Source of the DNA: Kalaharituber pfeilii
Lineage: Eukaryota > Ascomycota > Pezizomycetes > Pezizales > Pezizaceae
Assembly: GCA_015179045.1 (NCBI GenBank)
Contig: WHUZ01000065.1
Coordinates: 1 to 64,000, forward strand
Length of the DNA: 64,000 bases
Reading direction: 5' to 3'
The notes below the pieces were generated by a model. That model worked only from the letters and a program-made list of their open reading frames with translations. It did not search any database and was not told the origin of the DNA. How positions within the stretch are numbered: position 1 is the first letter of the stretch; each line of letters opens with the position of its first letter. Made by a program: the position numbers and the translations under genes. Positions 54,101 to 64,000 of the stretch are shown one piece after another.

Positions 54101-54250
54101 GAGACGTTCGAACATGTGGTGAAATGGTGACAAGTCTGGAAGAGGAAGTGGCCAGGAGGGGAGGAGGAGCTGAGGAGGGTGAAGAAGAAGGGGGAAGGAG
54201 ACCCACTGAGGGTGGTGCTGGACCTTCTAAGGGAACCGGCGGAGGGAAGA
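51181..54250 (+). pseudogene. LINE ORF2 remnant: endonuclease, RT, RNase H
   Basis: Motifs appear in order across shifting frames: endonuclease ILIGDCNAHHREWS (51257-51300) and GGDHAMVLGE (51490-51520); a linker with RRFTKEACIMERSKRWFDGE; RT with PGPDGIQYGVLK (52090-52130), SWRPITLLNTVAKLGQ (52340-52390), ALDGEDIKAAFNHLRR (52520-52570), GAPQGSPLSPVLCLIAI (52700-52750) and the YIDD core (52797-52808); RNase H ILTDSKVAITNL (53665-53700) and VMWVKGQIGIPGNE (53803-53843); and C-terminal LNYRPLQRV, CRWCGEG. At least five frameshifts or stops separate them. This is the best view of the family B enzyme. The Tad-like assignment rests on having endonuclease, RT and RNase H in this order. Confidence 0.88.
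52203..52265 (-). mobile_element. LINE tail-only insertion (family A), 63 bp, in the RT region
   Basis: Poly(T) and the reverse complement of CCCTGCCATGGCGAACAGC. Perfect 13-bp duplication GGGGCAGGGACCT at 52190-52202 and 52266-52278. Confidence 0.92.
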
Positions 54251-54398
54251 CGGCAAGGGGGATAGGGGGGAGTAGAGAAGGTAGATAGTGGTGCGCGGGG
54301 AGTAGAGTAGGTAGAGAGCATGTATCTAACCTCGCCATAGCCCTTAGGGCGGTAAGCGAGTAATGAAATTAAAAAAAAAAAAAAAAGAAGAAACAAGG

Positions 54399-55820
54399 GG
54401 GAAAAAAGCCTGTATGAGTAAGCAAATCAAGTGTGGACTGAAGCCGTCATCTTAACCATAGCACTTGAAAACTTATCAAATTGTGAGGAGTGATAATAAT
54501 ACAATACGATTATGTACTTGCCAGCCACGTGTAATATTTTTAGACCGTTGGTAGGATGAAACATCGAAAAACGTTCGGTCTTGATTTTAGCCCACCAACG
54601 TTGAGGAATTGGCGCGGCACGCGCAATTGCGTTACATCCCCGATCGCCAGAATCCCGATCGTGTAACATGGCACTGAAGCGAAGCTTCAACCACTCACAC
54701 CCCCCTCCCGCGCCGATGAAGCTTAAGACACCCCCACTCAATAACTTTCTGCCTCGTCCAGCCAACCCTTTTCCCCTTTTACCAACCATCCAGCGCTACA
54801 GGATTTCTGCCAATCGGGCTAAGTGAAACCCAATGTTGCCACAATGTATGCTCCTATATTGCGCGATACAGATGCCCATTGATCTGCCAACCTGTCGATG
54901 CAAGTATGGGCAGTCGGTCCGATTCAGACCCGCTTGAGTGGCAATGCATGCACGAGCTTTACTCAACAAGTTAGCCTATTATCAGCATCTTAAATCCGGA
55001 AATTCTATTACTGGTCCTGGGACGGATGCTTTTTTTTAAAGCGGGGTGAGCCAGGTATTCCTTAGTAAGGCGAGACATGCAGCGAAGCGCCACCTCCTCT
55101 CGTCAATTTCTTTTGCGCATACTTTGCTGCATGTGCTCCACAAAACGTGCTATGAAATTTATGCAGAAAAGCACATGCAGCGAACTCGCCGCGCTGTTCT
55201 TGGACATCCTGGTAGCCTGCGCACCAACGAAAATTTAGCAGTCTCGGTTGGAAATCATGCACTCACGTGCTCTATTTCACATGCCTCATAACTCCTCACA
55301 GTTCCATCAGAATACGAATCTATTCAGGCGTTCTCCGAGCGCTGTGGCCCTGTGCCACCACTGTGGCTCTCTGCCACTGCCGTAGAGCCATGCCGCCGTA
55401 GCGAGTGCCTTTCTACTCATAGACTTTTCCTCCAGTTATTCCTTACTCTATGTCTCTAGAACTTACCGAAGTGCAATGAAAGCACTTCCTCATAAGAATG
55501 AAACTTTGTAACCACTTGAACCGTCACAACCTCTAGGAGCACCGAGAATAACAATTGAACCACCGGCAGGTGTTCAGTTTTACGTAGAGCCTAGGGAGGG
55601 AAGATTAGACCTGGTCACTCCACCTGCGACGAACTCTAGATACTACTAACACCCAACAAAACGACATTTTCAGTTCCTATCGTGGCTTTGCACTTCGCAT
55701 TAGCTGCACGTCCTGCACCAGTGTGGCTACCGTCCTAAGCGTGTTCCTGACCACTGAAACATGTCTCCGTAGCAAATGGATATTGCGATGGCCAGGCAGA
55801 CCTAAGGAGTCTGTGCCCGC
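54399..55820. other. Dispersed-repeat flank and unassigned sequence
   Basis: 54399-54450 continues the repeat seen after 19520. The rest has no supported gene. A GTGGC/GCCAC-rich stretch lies at 55345-55395. Confidence 0.5.
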
Positions 55821-55940
55821 ACTCATTTATGCCGCTTCGAATTGCTGCGATGTCTGCAATTCACTATTGGGCACTAGACTCCGCTACTAGGAGTCTCATT
55901 CCTGTAACCGTCATGACCCTTGAAAGGACTTTTTCGAGCC

Positions 55941-55947
55941 TATATAA
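55941..55947 (+). promoter_or_regulatory. TATA box shared by two paralogous loci (copy 1)
   Basis: CGAGCCTATATAACTT aligns with CGAGTCTATATAAGTT at 61407-61422. Upstream sequence (TCTGCAATTCACTATTGGGCAC versus TCTGCGATTCATGATTGGGCAC) is also conserved for about 90 bp, well before any coding sequence. Confidence 0.6.
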
Positions 55948-56051
55948 CTTCCCTCTGCTGTGTGTTCTCACTTGCCTCTTCATGGATTCACCTCATCATC
56001 AAAATTCAGACATAGGACCACAGCCTCCTTCCTCAAATATTTCCTCCCCAA

Positions 56052-56591
56052 TTGATATACCGAGAAGAACTCACTAGACATTTTCACTTTACTACCACAG
56101 ATTGCCGGTGTGCAACCTCATTCAAGGTCACGCCCAATTCCGTTGGACTTTTCGAAAAAGGTGTTACAAGAAGCCCTGCAGGAACAGACAGAGAAAACAA
56201 GATCCTTAAGTTATACAGTAGGCTCCTTATGCAATCTTGATGGCACCTGTATACTAACAAAACCATGTACCATTTACAGACTGACATGTCTGAGCAAATG
56301 GTGGAGAATGCTAAACATCACGAGCACTCTGATTTGTATGCTTGCTCAACATGTGCGCAGATGGGCTCTGAACCTCATTGTTTGCAGCCCGATGACAGCG
56401 TACAAAAATCGTGCTCACAAGAGAACTCACACCATTCCTCAAGACTCACACACGAAGCTCTCACTTGGCCAGATAGAACAATCGCTTTGGAACTCCTTCC
56501 CATGGAGAGGTTCCTCATCCTCGATGAAACAGATTGCCCAACTCTCCATGACTTGCTCATAACCAAAGCCTTGGCACCTTCTCCTCAGTAA
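56052..56591 (+). pseudogene. Unrecognised two-exon gene, copy 1 (probably decayed)
   Basis: It aligns along its length with 61584-62087. Exon 1 covers the region up to 56217 (TTDCRCATSFKVTPNSVGLF...). A 62-nt intron 56218-56279 has GTAGGC, a TACTAAC branch site and TTTACAG. Exon 2 (56280-56591) includes SEQMVENAKHHEHSDLYACS and the conserved end ELLPMERFLILDETDCPTLHDL followed by KAL. The start codon of copy 2 aligns with ACC here, and the exon 1-exon 2 frame is off by one with the obvious donor, so it is probably a pseudogene unless another start and donor are used. The function is unknown. Confidence 0.5.
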
Positions 56592-56639
56592 GGTGGTAAT
56601 ACGGTCAGAAAGGTATGTTAATATCTGTTCCACGGTGCC

Positions 56640-57470
56640 CTCACCTATAACATGCGCAACTTACCAATAAACTGGGGCCGGCTCTTTAGGTTTGGTACAA
56701 CCTTTCTATTGTGCATACACACAGTTATTTATCATAACTCTTTTTCTGAAATTAATCTGCACTCTTATGGAGACTTGATAATTGGTGGATTTGTTGACTG
56801 GGTTGAGGCAAGCAGTATTTGACAGACTGTTGTGGACCCTTGCTAGTTTTGGATATTGTTCGGCATGTTTTCTTTAACGAGTTCATTGCTATACAGTTAG
56901 TGGTTGATTTCCTGCATTATGATAGAAAAGTTTAGAGTTTAGAAGTTCGAGCCGAGAATTTACTGTGGTTGTCCAGTCACGATTGTTTGCGCGATATGAA
57001 CTTACTGCAGGATTTGATGAGTGCTTGATGTAGCGAGTCATCATTCCTTCAATTTGACATTATTACAATGCCGCATATATTTGTATCCTTTTTTCGTTGA
57101 CCATATACTGTCGTAAATAGGTGCATTGCACAGATAACTATGCAGTATGAGACATAATTGGCTATGCAGCTCAAGAGTACGAAGCTACTTAGCTTCGCAT
57201 AGCAACCAATTTCTACCCCATATCCTGTGTACTAAAATGATCACCACACCAACTCTACCGAGAGCCCTGCATTAAAGGATAAGTACGTATGTGATCTAAT
57301 CCATATACTAGTCAGCCATGGCATCTCCAAGTATGGTGGCAGGCCTAGGGGCTGTTGTTCCTTGATGTCCATTAGGGGGCGTAGGGATGGCTGTTCAATC
57401 CTGTAATGCGACAATGTGAAGTCGACTGCTCACAGGAGCAGTCTGATAGAATCATGGATGACCTCTGTTT
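56640..57470. other. Unassigned AT-rich sequence
   Basis: No coding potential or repeat was recognised. Confidence 0.5.
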
Positions 57471-57489
57471 AGGGGAATAGCTACTCTAG

Positions 57490-57830
57490 TTCGCCTACTT
57501 CCTCCACATTCTCTCCTTCTCAATCCACTTTCCGTCTTCTAGGTCCTCCTCCTTCCAATTTTCCAATCCCTCCGCATACCCCACCTCCTCGCACTTGAAG
57601 GTTATGTGCTTCCCGGTCCGCTTCTCCCCACACTCGCATCTCTCCTCTCCCTCCCTCCCTCCTTCCTATCCTTACCTCCAAATCCCTTCTCTTCTCCGTC
57701 CTCAGCCTTGTGAAAGTGATGGCTGGCTGCCTGCTCCACATCAAGACCTTTCCCACCTCCATACCCAGCCTGCTGTCTGTGCTACTCGCTTCCACTTCTG
57801 TCGAAGTCCCGCCGTGTAACCGTCGTTTTC
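57490..57830 (-). pseudogene. LINE family A ORF2 C-terminal remnant
   Basis: The minus-strand translation across frames gives ITFTRLRTEKRRDLEVRIGRR and then the zinc finger CECGEKRTGKHITFKC (about 57590-57640), followed by a Glu/Lys-rich end KEEDLEDGKWIEKERMW. This matches the CRCGEVQTGEHLAFRC region of the other family A copies. No tail or duplication was identified, so it is an old fragment. Confidence 0.6.
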
Positions 57831-58139
57831 TGTCCTTCCCGTTGCCTTCTCCGCATATTCCCTCTTACTCCTATGTGGGCCTTAGAGTGCTGCCGTTTAT
57901 CTCCGAGTGTACAATATTCGCGGGATAATCTACCCCGAACGCCCGAAAGAATTACATTCCACGTTAACTGCACCTCAACAGTGCATAAATTACTTTTGCC
58001 ACTGATCTAAGATTCTCCACTCATGCAACAATACCTCTCACTCGCCTCATCTCCCTGCAAACTAGGTCGCGGTCATGGTAGAGCATCTATCCTACTCGAT
58101 GATCCAGAGTTCGAGAAATTGGGAACATTTTCTACTTTA

Positions 58140-58962
58140 CAGTCTAACCTCACTATATCGGACCTCGCTATATCGGAAACCTTGCTATACCGGATGGCCT
58201 CTAATTCGGACAACCGTTTCCCATACAAATTGCCCTTGCGATACCGGACAACCTAACAATACCGGACCAGACAGAAACCTCCACGCAAGTACCCCTCTGT
58301 CTCCATACAAAAAATATTTGCTATACATCACACGCTAATACTAATACATCTTAGTCTACCCCACTACACCACTTAGTCTGGTTGTTTACTAGTCTGGTAA
58401 CCAGGTTGTTTACCACTCTGTTGCTGTCATTGCTACCACTACTGCTGCCATCGATATCACTGCTGTCATTGCTACCACTACTGCTGCCATCGATATCACT
58501 GCTGTCGCTGCTGCTGCTATTACTTGCTATCGCTGCTGCCTCCACTGCTGCCACCTCTGCTGCTGCCACCGCTATCGCTATTGTCCCTACCACCGCTGTC
58601 GCTGCTGCTGCTGGAAGACTGGAACCTTGTTTTTTTGTGTGAATTGATAGGCTTTTAGAGAAACAATCAGAGTTGCATGTTTTTGCTCTAGTTGATGCTT
58701 GCATATTTGATGCTCCCCAAGTACTTTTTAAAGCTCGATGCTTTTCTAGATGCTGAGAGCAATGAATATTGAATAGACTTGGATTGAGTTCATGTTTGCT
58801 ACACTTGTTTATTTCCAACTCTAGTAATTTCTATACGGATTTTTGCCATCCCCCTTTTAAGGCTGCCAATCATTTTATTGTATACCGGAACCTTGCGATA
58901 CTGGATGACAAGTGCAGGATTTTTACCCGTCCGGTTATGTATATGTTCGCAAGGTTACACTG
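58140..58962. mobile_element. Non-autonomous pogo-like element
   Basis: The left end CAGTCTAACCTCACTATATC and the inverted right end CAGTGTAACCTTGCG are flanked by TA at 58138-58139 and 58963-58964. Several ACCTTGCGATACCGGA-like repeats lie inside both ends (58170-58265; 58887-58905), as is usual for pogo-type sub-terminal regions. A minus-strand frame (58351-58818) of 155 codons is mainly Ala/Ser/Asp repeat and may include degraded transposase tail (MEINKCSKHELNPSLF), but no DDE motif is seen. Confidence 0.6.
58423..58500. repeat. 39-bp tandem repeat within a GCT/GCC-rich tract
   Basis: Two identical 39-bp units beginning GCTGTCATTGCTACCACTAC are followed by trinucleotide (CTG/CCG)-type repeats to about 58615. 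Read on the minus strand they encode Ser/Asp/Gly repeats. Confidence 0.8.
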
Positions 58963-59227
58963 TATCTCTCTCCATCCCTTTTTTATGTTGGCTCGATCGT
59001 GTCCGCCCTCCTGTCTGGTGCACACATTTCCCTGCCCCATTTCTCGAATCCCGCGAATATTCCGTGCCTGTTGTTCTGCCTCCGCATCTCGCTATTGCAG
59101 AAAAACCATGAGACATGCAAGGATGCCTAATGCAAGGCAGCTTCATGCAGGTCTCAAAGTAATAAGAATGCATGCATGGGCCAATCGCCGCGCTGAAGAA
59201 AACTGCCGTTGCCATGCTGGAATGCTA

Positions 59228-59485
59228 CTGGGTATGGCATTTTTGAGTGGAAAGCGCCGACTGAGTGCATAAAATGGCTAGAATATCAAACCTTCATCCA
59301 GAGCCTATTTCTCTCGTCAGGGTTCTTCAGTACCGTAATGACTAGCAAGGTTATAATCCACCGGCGATCCGTAGAACCAGTCTCTAACCAGGGTATCACC
59401 AGTCTGCTCTTAACCCAGTCAGTACGCTTTCTAACCCTCGTCCACTCTAAATCGGCGCTTTCCACTTAAACATGCCATACCCAAG
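59228..59485. mobile_element. TA-flanked MITE, 258 bp
   Basis: The inverted ends (left TGGGTATGGCATTTTTGAGT then GGAAAGCGCCGA; right with TGTTTAAGT) run about 33 bp with a few mismatches. TA lies at 59226-59227 and 59486-59487. The interior is non-coding. Confidence 0.82.
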
Positions 59486-59627
59486 TACATACCATTGTCT
59501 TATTCATTGAACTACCGTTTCATTCAAGGAAAAGTGAAAACAGGAGGCTTATTTCTACCGTTTTTATTGTCTTATTCGTGAATGCTATCGGGTACTGTCT
59601 TACTCCTGTGTTATACAGTGACCTGTA

Positions 59628-59695
59628 AAAAGTCTTGGGGATTAGGTTTGGATGATACACTTACCCCCAATATTGCCTAGTCCCAAGACTTTTTT
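59628..59695. repeat. Small palindromic element, 68 bp
   Basis: AAAAGTCTTGGGGATTAGG pairs with CCTAGTCCCAAGACTTTT, flanked by TA on both sides. It may be a minimal MITE or a simple hairpin. Confidence 0.55.
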
Positions 59696-59699
59696 TATG

Positions 59700-60590
59700 G
59701 GTATTACGGTGCTTAACCCCAAAAAGAATCCCTGCCGTAGGCTAGTAGCCTGGAAACAGTGAGAAAGCTGAGAATGTGCATTATAGCAAGTGCGTCATGC
59801 AGCAGATGACACTTCCCGCTGCCCTGATTCTCATTCTCAGACTCCCATTCCGAATTCTGGGATTGACCCCGATTCCCGTCACAACAAACACCTCAAACTT
59901 CTAATCTCTCAAAATATTTGTCAGCAATTTCTAGCCAAGATGGCTACAGCATCACCACTATCTGTATTACTATCGCCAGCATCTACATTGTATCCAACAC
60001 ATGTACAGCCATTCAGCTGTCGCCAGCTATCCACACCCGCGCTAATGCTCTTTAGAGTCTCTCCTAGTATCTACAATACCTAAGTTAAATAAAACTGCTT
60101 TCATTGTTGTCGCTTCCTTTGCAGACCAGAATAATATTAAAGAGGCAAGTAATGATGCAACTTGAAGTTCCTCATCGAGATCCTAGTTAGTAGTGTATAA
60201 TAAAGAAAACACAGTTTTTATGTAGATGTCTACAAAATTATTTTTGGTGTTGTGGTTTGAAGACGCGTTTTTTCTCATTATCTAACGTATTTTTCACCCG
60301 TGCGACATCTGGGAGCGCGTTCTGAGGATCTATCATAGGAATCTGGCCGGGGGGGAGGGGGGGTTACATCGAGACGCTAAAATCTGAAGGGGGTTTAGAA
60401 ACTTTCTGGGCAATTGAGTGCTGATGAGCGTCTGGGGATTAAAATCTGGGCGACGGGAAGTCATCCAAGCACTCAGCTAAAGATTATTGGACTGAGCAAG
60501 GCGACAAGGTTTCGGCACTATAGCTTAAATTACGCCCACTTTCAATCTTCTAGAACAATCAATACACAGCCTCGGCAAGAAGATCATTGA
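59700..60590. other. Unassigned sequence with a decayed A2 tail
   Basis: CCCTGCCGTAGGCTAGTAGCC at about 59732-59752 is an A2-type tail without poly(A). A 97-codon frame (59790-60083, +) has no motif. Confidence 0.45.
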
Positions 60591-60594
60591 CTAT

Positions 60595-60646
60595 CCCTGC
60601 CAGAGGCTTGTATGCGGGGTTATGGGAACCGAAAAAAAAAAAAAAG
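60595..60646 (+). mobile_element. LINE tail-only insertion (A2 type), 52 bp
   Basis: CCCTGCCAGAGGCTTGTATG...GGGGTTATGGGAACCG plus A. Duplication GATCATTKACTAT (one mismatch) at 60582-60594 and 60647-60659. Confidence 0.85.
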
Positions 60647-61412
60647 GATCATTTACTATTCAAAGTGACACCTCTGTGGTGATCGTCGGGAACTTGAACC
60701 CCATCTTTTTCATTTTGTAGATAATTTCAGACAACCAGCCTCGGCAATAAAATCGCTCAAGCACAGGTCATGGGAAAACACAGCATTCACAAATGCACCG
60801 TTCAGTTAGGGTTTGCTCTGGGGATAATAAACTCCCAAAGTAACAATCCTATATTTCTGCAATAAATAATGAGTTCTCCCACCAACTCTGAAGTACCTAT
60901 CAGGTTCTCGGTTTCTTTATCTAACTGTTGGCGCTGATAATTCTGCTAGGCTCTTTGATCCAGGTCCTTCATACAAGGTTCGAAATGCAAAATGGAATCA
61001 CGAGGGAATGCTTCTCTCAGGAGCCAACATCCTAGAGTTTTAGCCTTGCAAGGATTAATTTCCCGATGTAGGTAAGCTACGAAGGCTATTATCATCCACG
61101 TTACTTTTTCTGTCTTTCTGAATTGCACAGCCATCCCGGCTTCACGAACGGCGAGACATTACAAGAATGCTGACTTCCGCATTGTAGATGGTCAACCCTG
61201 TTCCGGTTCCTGACATTCCTGAATATCATTGACATGTTCTCTACAGCAGAGGGGCATGCAGCGGTAAGGCAGGTCTGCGGCGCCTTGTACTTCCACCCAG
61301 CTCTCTACTACAAATTTCGGCGAGGTCTGCGATTCATGATTGGGCACCAGTGCCCACTACCAAGAGATTGCGCCCTCTAGCTAACCCAGATCTTGAAATT
61401 ACTTTTCGAGTC

Positions 61413-61419
61413 TATATAA
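61413..61419 (+). promoter_or_regulatory. TATA box shared by two paralogous loci (copy 2)
   Basis: TATATAA in CGAGTCTATATAAGTTTCTC, aligned with 55941-55947. It lies 165 nt upstream of the proposed ATG. Confidence 0.6.
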
Positions 61420-61583
61420 GTTTCTCTCAATGCCTGCTGTTATTTCCCACTTTTGTAGTAGGAACTTCACGGACCCACCTCACTATCTAGCTTGAAGCAG
61501 AAATACATCACAGCCTCGTCCTCGCATAATTTCCTCCAACTCACTATACTGGCAAGAACCTATTACACATTTTCAGTTGCCCC

Positions 61584-62087
61584 ATGGATTCTCAGTCTGC
61601 AAGCTCATCCAAGATCACATTTAACTCCATTAAACTTCTCCAACAAAAGCCTGCAGACCCTCTGCGCAACGTCTCTGACAGAGCAAACAAAGCTCTTACA
61701 TCTTATCCTGTTAGCCCCTTACTCATGCTTTGATGGGATTCTATATATTCTAATGAAAGCATGTAGCATTTACAGCACAACATGCCCCAGCAAGCAGTGG
61801 AGATTGCTGAAAATTGCAAGCACTCCGATAAACTTGCTCAACATGCGGACTCTCACTCCGCAGACCCTAAACCCAATCCTCAGGATTCCAATCACCCACA
61901 AAAACCAACCTCACGGGAAAACTCCCAATATTACTCAAGCTTGATGCACAATGTCCTCATGAGGCCAGGAACAACAACTGCTTCAGAACTCCTTCCCATG
62001 GAAAGATTCCTATTTCTTGATGAAACCGATTGTGCAACTTATCATGACTTGGTCATGATAAAGGCCCTGCAGTCTTCTCATGAGTAG
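61584..62087 (+). CDS. Unrecognised two-exon small protein, copy 2 (about 145 aa)
   Basis: Predicted CDS is join(61584..61709,61776..62087). Exon 1 starts MDSQSASSSKITFNSIKLLQ and ends ...ALTSYP. The 66-nt intron (GTTAGC; branch TTCTAAT; TTTACAG) keeps phase 0. Exon 2 continues HNMPQQAVEIAENCKHSDKL and ends ELLPMERFLFLDETDCATYHDL, MIKAL, QSSHE. The middle is Asn/Pro/Ser/His-rich and probably disordered. Only the last 35 residues look constrained relative to the copy at 56052-56591. No known domain was recognised. The TATA box and upstream block are conserved between the loci, which supports a transcribed gene duplicated with its promoter. The donor GTTAGC is weak. An origin inside an unidentified repeat is possible. 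Confidence 0.5.
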
Positions 62088-62215
62088 GGTCACATGCCTT
62101 GCTTGGTTAGATTAGAAAGTATGATCACAAGTACTCCACCATCCATATTCACTTAGAAACGTCACCAACTAACAACACCCGTAACCTCTAGAACAGTACC
62201 CATGGGCACAATTGC

Positions 62216-62615
62216 CTCTACTAACTGGTATCTATCAACTTTTTTTTCTTCTTGACGAAGGGTCTCGATACTGGCGGGCATACTGGGGGGCAAGCGGCTG
62301 AGAAGGTGGCAACACACAATTGGCAAAGCAGATGACTCGGAATGCCGGTGGTGCGGAGAAGAGGAGGAATCTACCGCACACGTGCTCAACAGGTGCAGGA
62401 TATGGAAAAGAAAATGGCCAGGAGGGATGGCAGCCTTGATCGAGCCACCCAAGAACAGGGACACGGATCCTCTGGTAGACGTATTAGAATGGGCGGAACT
62501 ATAGTTATCATCTATTACTTTCCTTACTTCTTTCATATAACTGATCATGGGCTGACGGAGACTATTTCCTTAAAACCTTTTCTTCTATATGTACTTAACC
62601 TCGCCAAAGAAAAAA
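62216..62615 (+). mobile_element. LINE family B C-terminal remnant
   Basis: The translation gives SILAGILGGKRLRRWQHTIGK, a zinc finger CRWCGEEEESTAHVLNRC, then WKRKWPGG and DPLVDVLEWAE. A 3' UTR leads to TTAACCTCGCCA, the start of a tail B, where the minus-strand LINE begins. A stop and frameshift lie near 62255. Confidence 0.75.
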
Positions 62616-62617
62616 TT

Positions 62618-63788
62618 TCTCATTTAGATATCATAACTCGTATGATACCCTGGGGGCTACGACGAGATAATTACACACGAGATAGAAGGAGAAATCAAAA
62701 AGAAAAATAAAGACTAAGTAAGATTAGTGAGCCGAGACACAAAACCCATCCCAAGCCGAAGTCTCATCTTTGTACCCACTTCATCAGTTCCACCCCTGAG
62801 ACGGGTTCGTCTTGCTTTCCGGCTGGTGGCGTTTTGATTGCGCCCCATCCCCCGCCCACCTTTTCCTCCACCTCAGATCTGGCGGCATCTGGATCGCACG
62901 CCTCACTGATCTAATCCTCCAGGCTAGTGAGCGGCACGAGCTAGCTCGAGCCTGGATTGATTATATACATAATATTGACAAACTAAACTAAACTAAGCTA
63001 AATTTTCATCTTTCTCACTACTATCAGCTAAATTGTGCATTTCGAAGTTGTTGGTAGGTCAGAATGAGCTCCAAGTCTCTAATTATTACTATATTAGGTA
63101 TTTACAGTTTATGAAACCTTGCACTGGCTAAGCATTTTAGCGAGCTGTCAAGAAAAACACAAGCATGATCTTGGCTCGTTTGAGCTCGAGCCAGCTCGAG
63201 CTCATGCCAGGCCAGCTCGAGCTGGCTCGGCTCGTGCCGCTCACTACTCCAGGCTCACAGGCCTTTCCCTCCCAGCGTACAAGGCTGCCTAGCTTCTGGA
63301 ATGGTCGATCAGGAGCTCTGGCCCAGCCTATTGATGTAACTTCGCTCATCCCCTTTTCGCTACTGCGCTCATGCCTGCCTCTGTTACCACTTCCTCTGAT
63401 AGGGAGAAGGGATGCCAGTCGTGCTGCACTATGTAGCTCCTCATTGCCTTTCAAACCCTTGTAGCCCTTGGCCCACATCACTGTCACATGCCAGCCCCTT
63501 GGCGACCCTTTCTTTGTGGTGGCCCGTCCGGTGTAGGTTTCCCTTCATCAGCCTCCAAACTGCTACCCGCACGTCCGTTAGGATCAAAAGTTCCTCCCCT
63601 TCCTCATCCTCTAGGATTTTGGCTATTGCCATAACCTCCGTATCATTAAATATGCCTCTCGCCCCTAGGTAACTGATTCCACCCTGCCTCTTCCAATATC
63701 GTGCTTTCGCCTTCCCGTTTCCATGGCGGTACTGGCGGATAGTCTTTGCTATGGTTGGGGACATCTGTACGCGGAGTGGGGCGAACAT
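62618..63788 (-). mobile_element. LINE family B remnant with RNase H, split by a hAT MITE
   Basis: Minus strand: decayed tail B (62622-62670), ORF2 C-terminal traces (62760-62920), then, after the MITE, RNase H parts VMWAKGYKGLKGNEE (about 63440-63487) and EELLILTDVRVAVWRLMKG (about 63530-63600), preceded by GARGIFNDTEVMAIAKIL. Frameshifts are present. It continues toward 63788; its 5' end is not defined. Confidence 0.72.
62925..63246. mobile_element. hAT-type MITE, 322 bp, perfect 8-bp duplication
   Basis: The ends TAGTGAGCGGCACGAGC and the inverted GCTCGTGCCGCTCACTA (17 bp) are followed inward by GCTCGAG-rich repeats. The 8-bp duplication CTCCAGGC lies at 62917-62924 and 63247-63254. The 8-bp duplication and TAGTG ends are hAT hallmarks. 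The interior (62960-63160) is AT-rich and non-coding. Confidence 0.92.
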
Positions 63789-63789
63789 T

Positions 63790-64000
63790 TGGTTTCATGA
63801 CTAAGCACTAGTTATTTGATAGTTACATGCATTGTTCTGCCCGCTCCGCGGCGATTTGGGTTTCTTCCTACCACTCCAACTGCTGGTGTTCGCTGCTTCC
63901 CCTATACCAGTTGAACTTCTACTGCATTCTGCTCCTCATATTCATGTATGCCTGTTCACCGAAGAGGAGAGAAGGAGGGAGAGATCCGATTGAGGAGTTG
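63790..64000. other. Right edge, possible further LINE sequence
   Basis: The purine-rich end (GAAGAGGAGAGAAGGAGGGAG) resembles LINE coding sequence but is too short to assign. Confidence 0.3.

Larger units (their letters stand above)
51151..54385 (+). mobile_element. LINE family B, longest copy (3.2 kb), 5'-truncated in the endonuclease
   Basis: It spans endonuclease C-terminal half, linker, reverse transcriptase, RNase H and C-terminal region, 3' UTR, tail B (GCCC-TTA-GGGC) and poly(A). Perfect 13-bp duplication AGAAGAAACAAGG at 51138-51150 and 54386-54398. The flanks match the dispersed repeat at 19474-19560, confirming the empty site. A tail A insertion sits at 52203-52265. Confidence 0.93.

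Noticed and set aside
1..64000. CRISPR array or bacterial operon structure
   Set aside because: No regularly spaced direct repeats were seen; introns, poly(A) LINE tails and TATA boxes are eukaryotic.

Overview
The window looks like a gene-poor, transposon-rich stretch of a filamentous fungal chromosome, probably an ascomycete. The host genes have short introns (56-112 nt). They include a hybrid histidine kinase with a PAS domain and receiver, and a TPR-SET protein. The repeats are Tad-type LINEs, a Gypsy LTR element, and Tc1/mariner-, pogo- and hAT-type DNA elements. The species and the Pezizomycotina placement are inference from gene and repeat content only.

Layout. 1-3.3 kb: LINEs nested in each other and around DNA elements. 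3.3-9 kb: mostly unassigned, with a two-level LINE nest at 4.85-5.81 kb. 9.08-12.63 kb (minus): hybrid histidine kinase. 12.7-20.7 kb: mostly featureless, with transposase debris and a minisatellite near 18.8-19.5 kb. 20.7-36.7 kb: dense LINE-derived insertions, a probable non-autonomous hAT carrying a LINE that itself carries a solo LTR, and a TA-flanked MITE. 36.9-39.35 kb (minus): four-exon TPR-SET gene. 40.3-42.7 kb: nested long-inverted-repeat TA elements and a broken DDE transposase. 43.05-50.55 kb: one complete, young Gypsy element. 50.9-54.4 kb: a MITE and a 3.2 kb LINE. 55.8-62.1 kb: two diverged copies of an unrecognised two-exon small gene, separated by pogo-like and MITE sequence. 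62.2-64 kb: LINE remnants, one interrupted by a hAT MITE with a perfect 8-bp duplication.

Two LINE 3' ends recur throughout. Tail A reads CCCTGCCATGG...GCGGGGTTAYGTGAT-poly(A), with a sub-variant called A2 that carries AGGCT/AGCCT. Tail B reads CTCGCCATAGCC...GGCGGCATGCGAG-TAATGATATT-poly(A). About 25 insertions have recognisable target-site duplications. Many contain only the last 45-60 nt of a LINE, and their 5' ends cluster at the same place, the base of a predicted hairpin with compensatory changes. Three further insertions join the 3' part of a LINE ORF1 directly to a LINE 3' UTR with no ORF2, resembling ORF1-only LINE derivatives.

Host functions are few: two-component signalling (histidine kinase) and a probable lysine methyltransferase (TPR-SET). 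The rest is mobile DNA and its debris. Exon boundaries, duplications and inverted repeats were read by eye and should be confirmed computationally.
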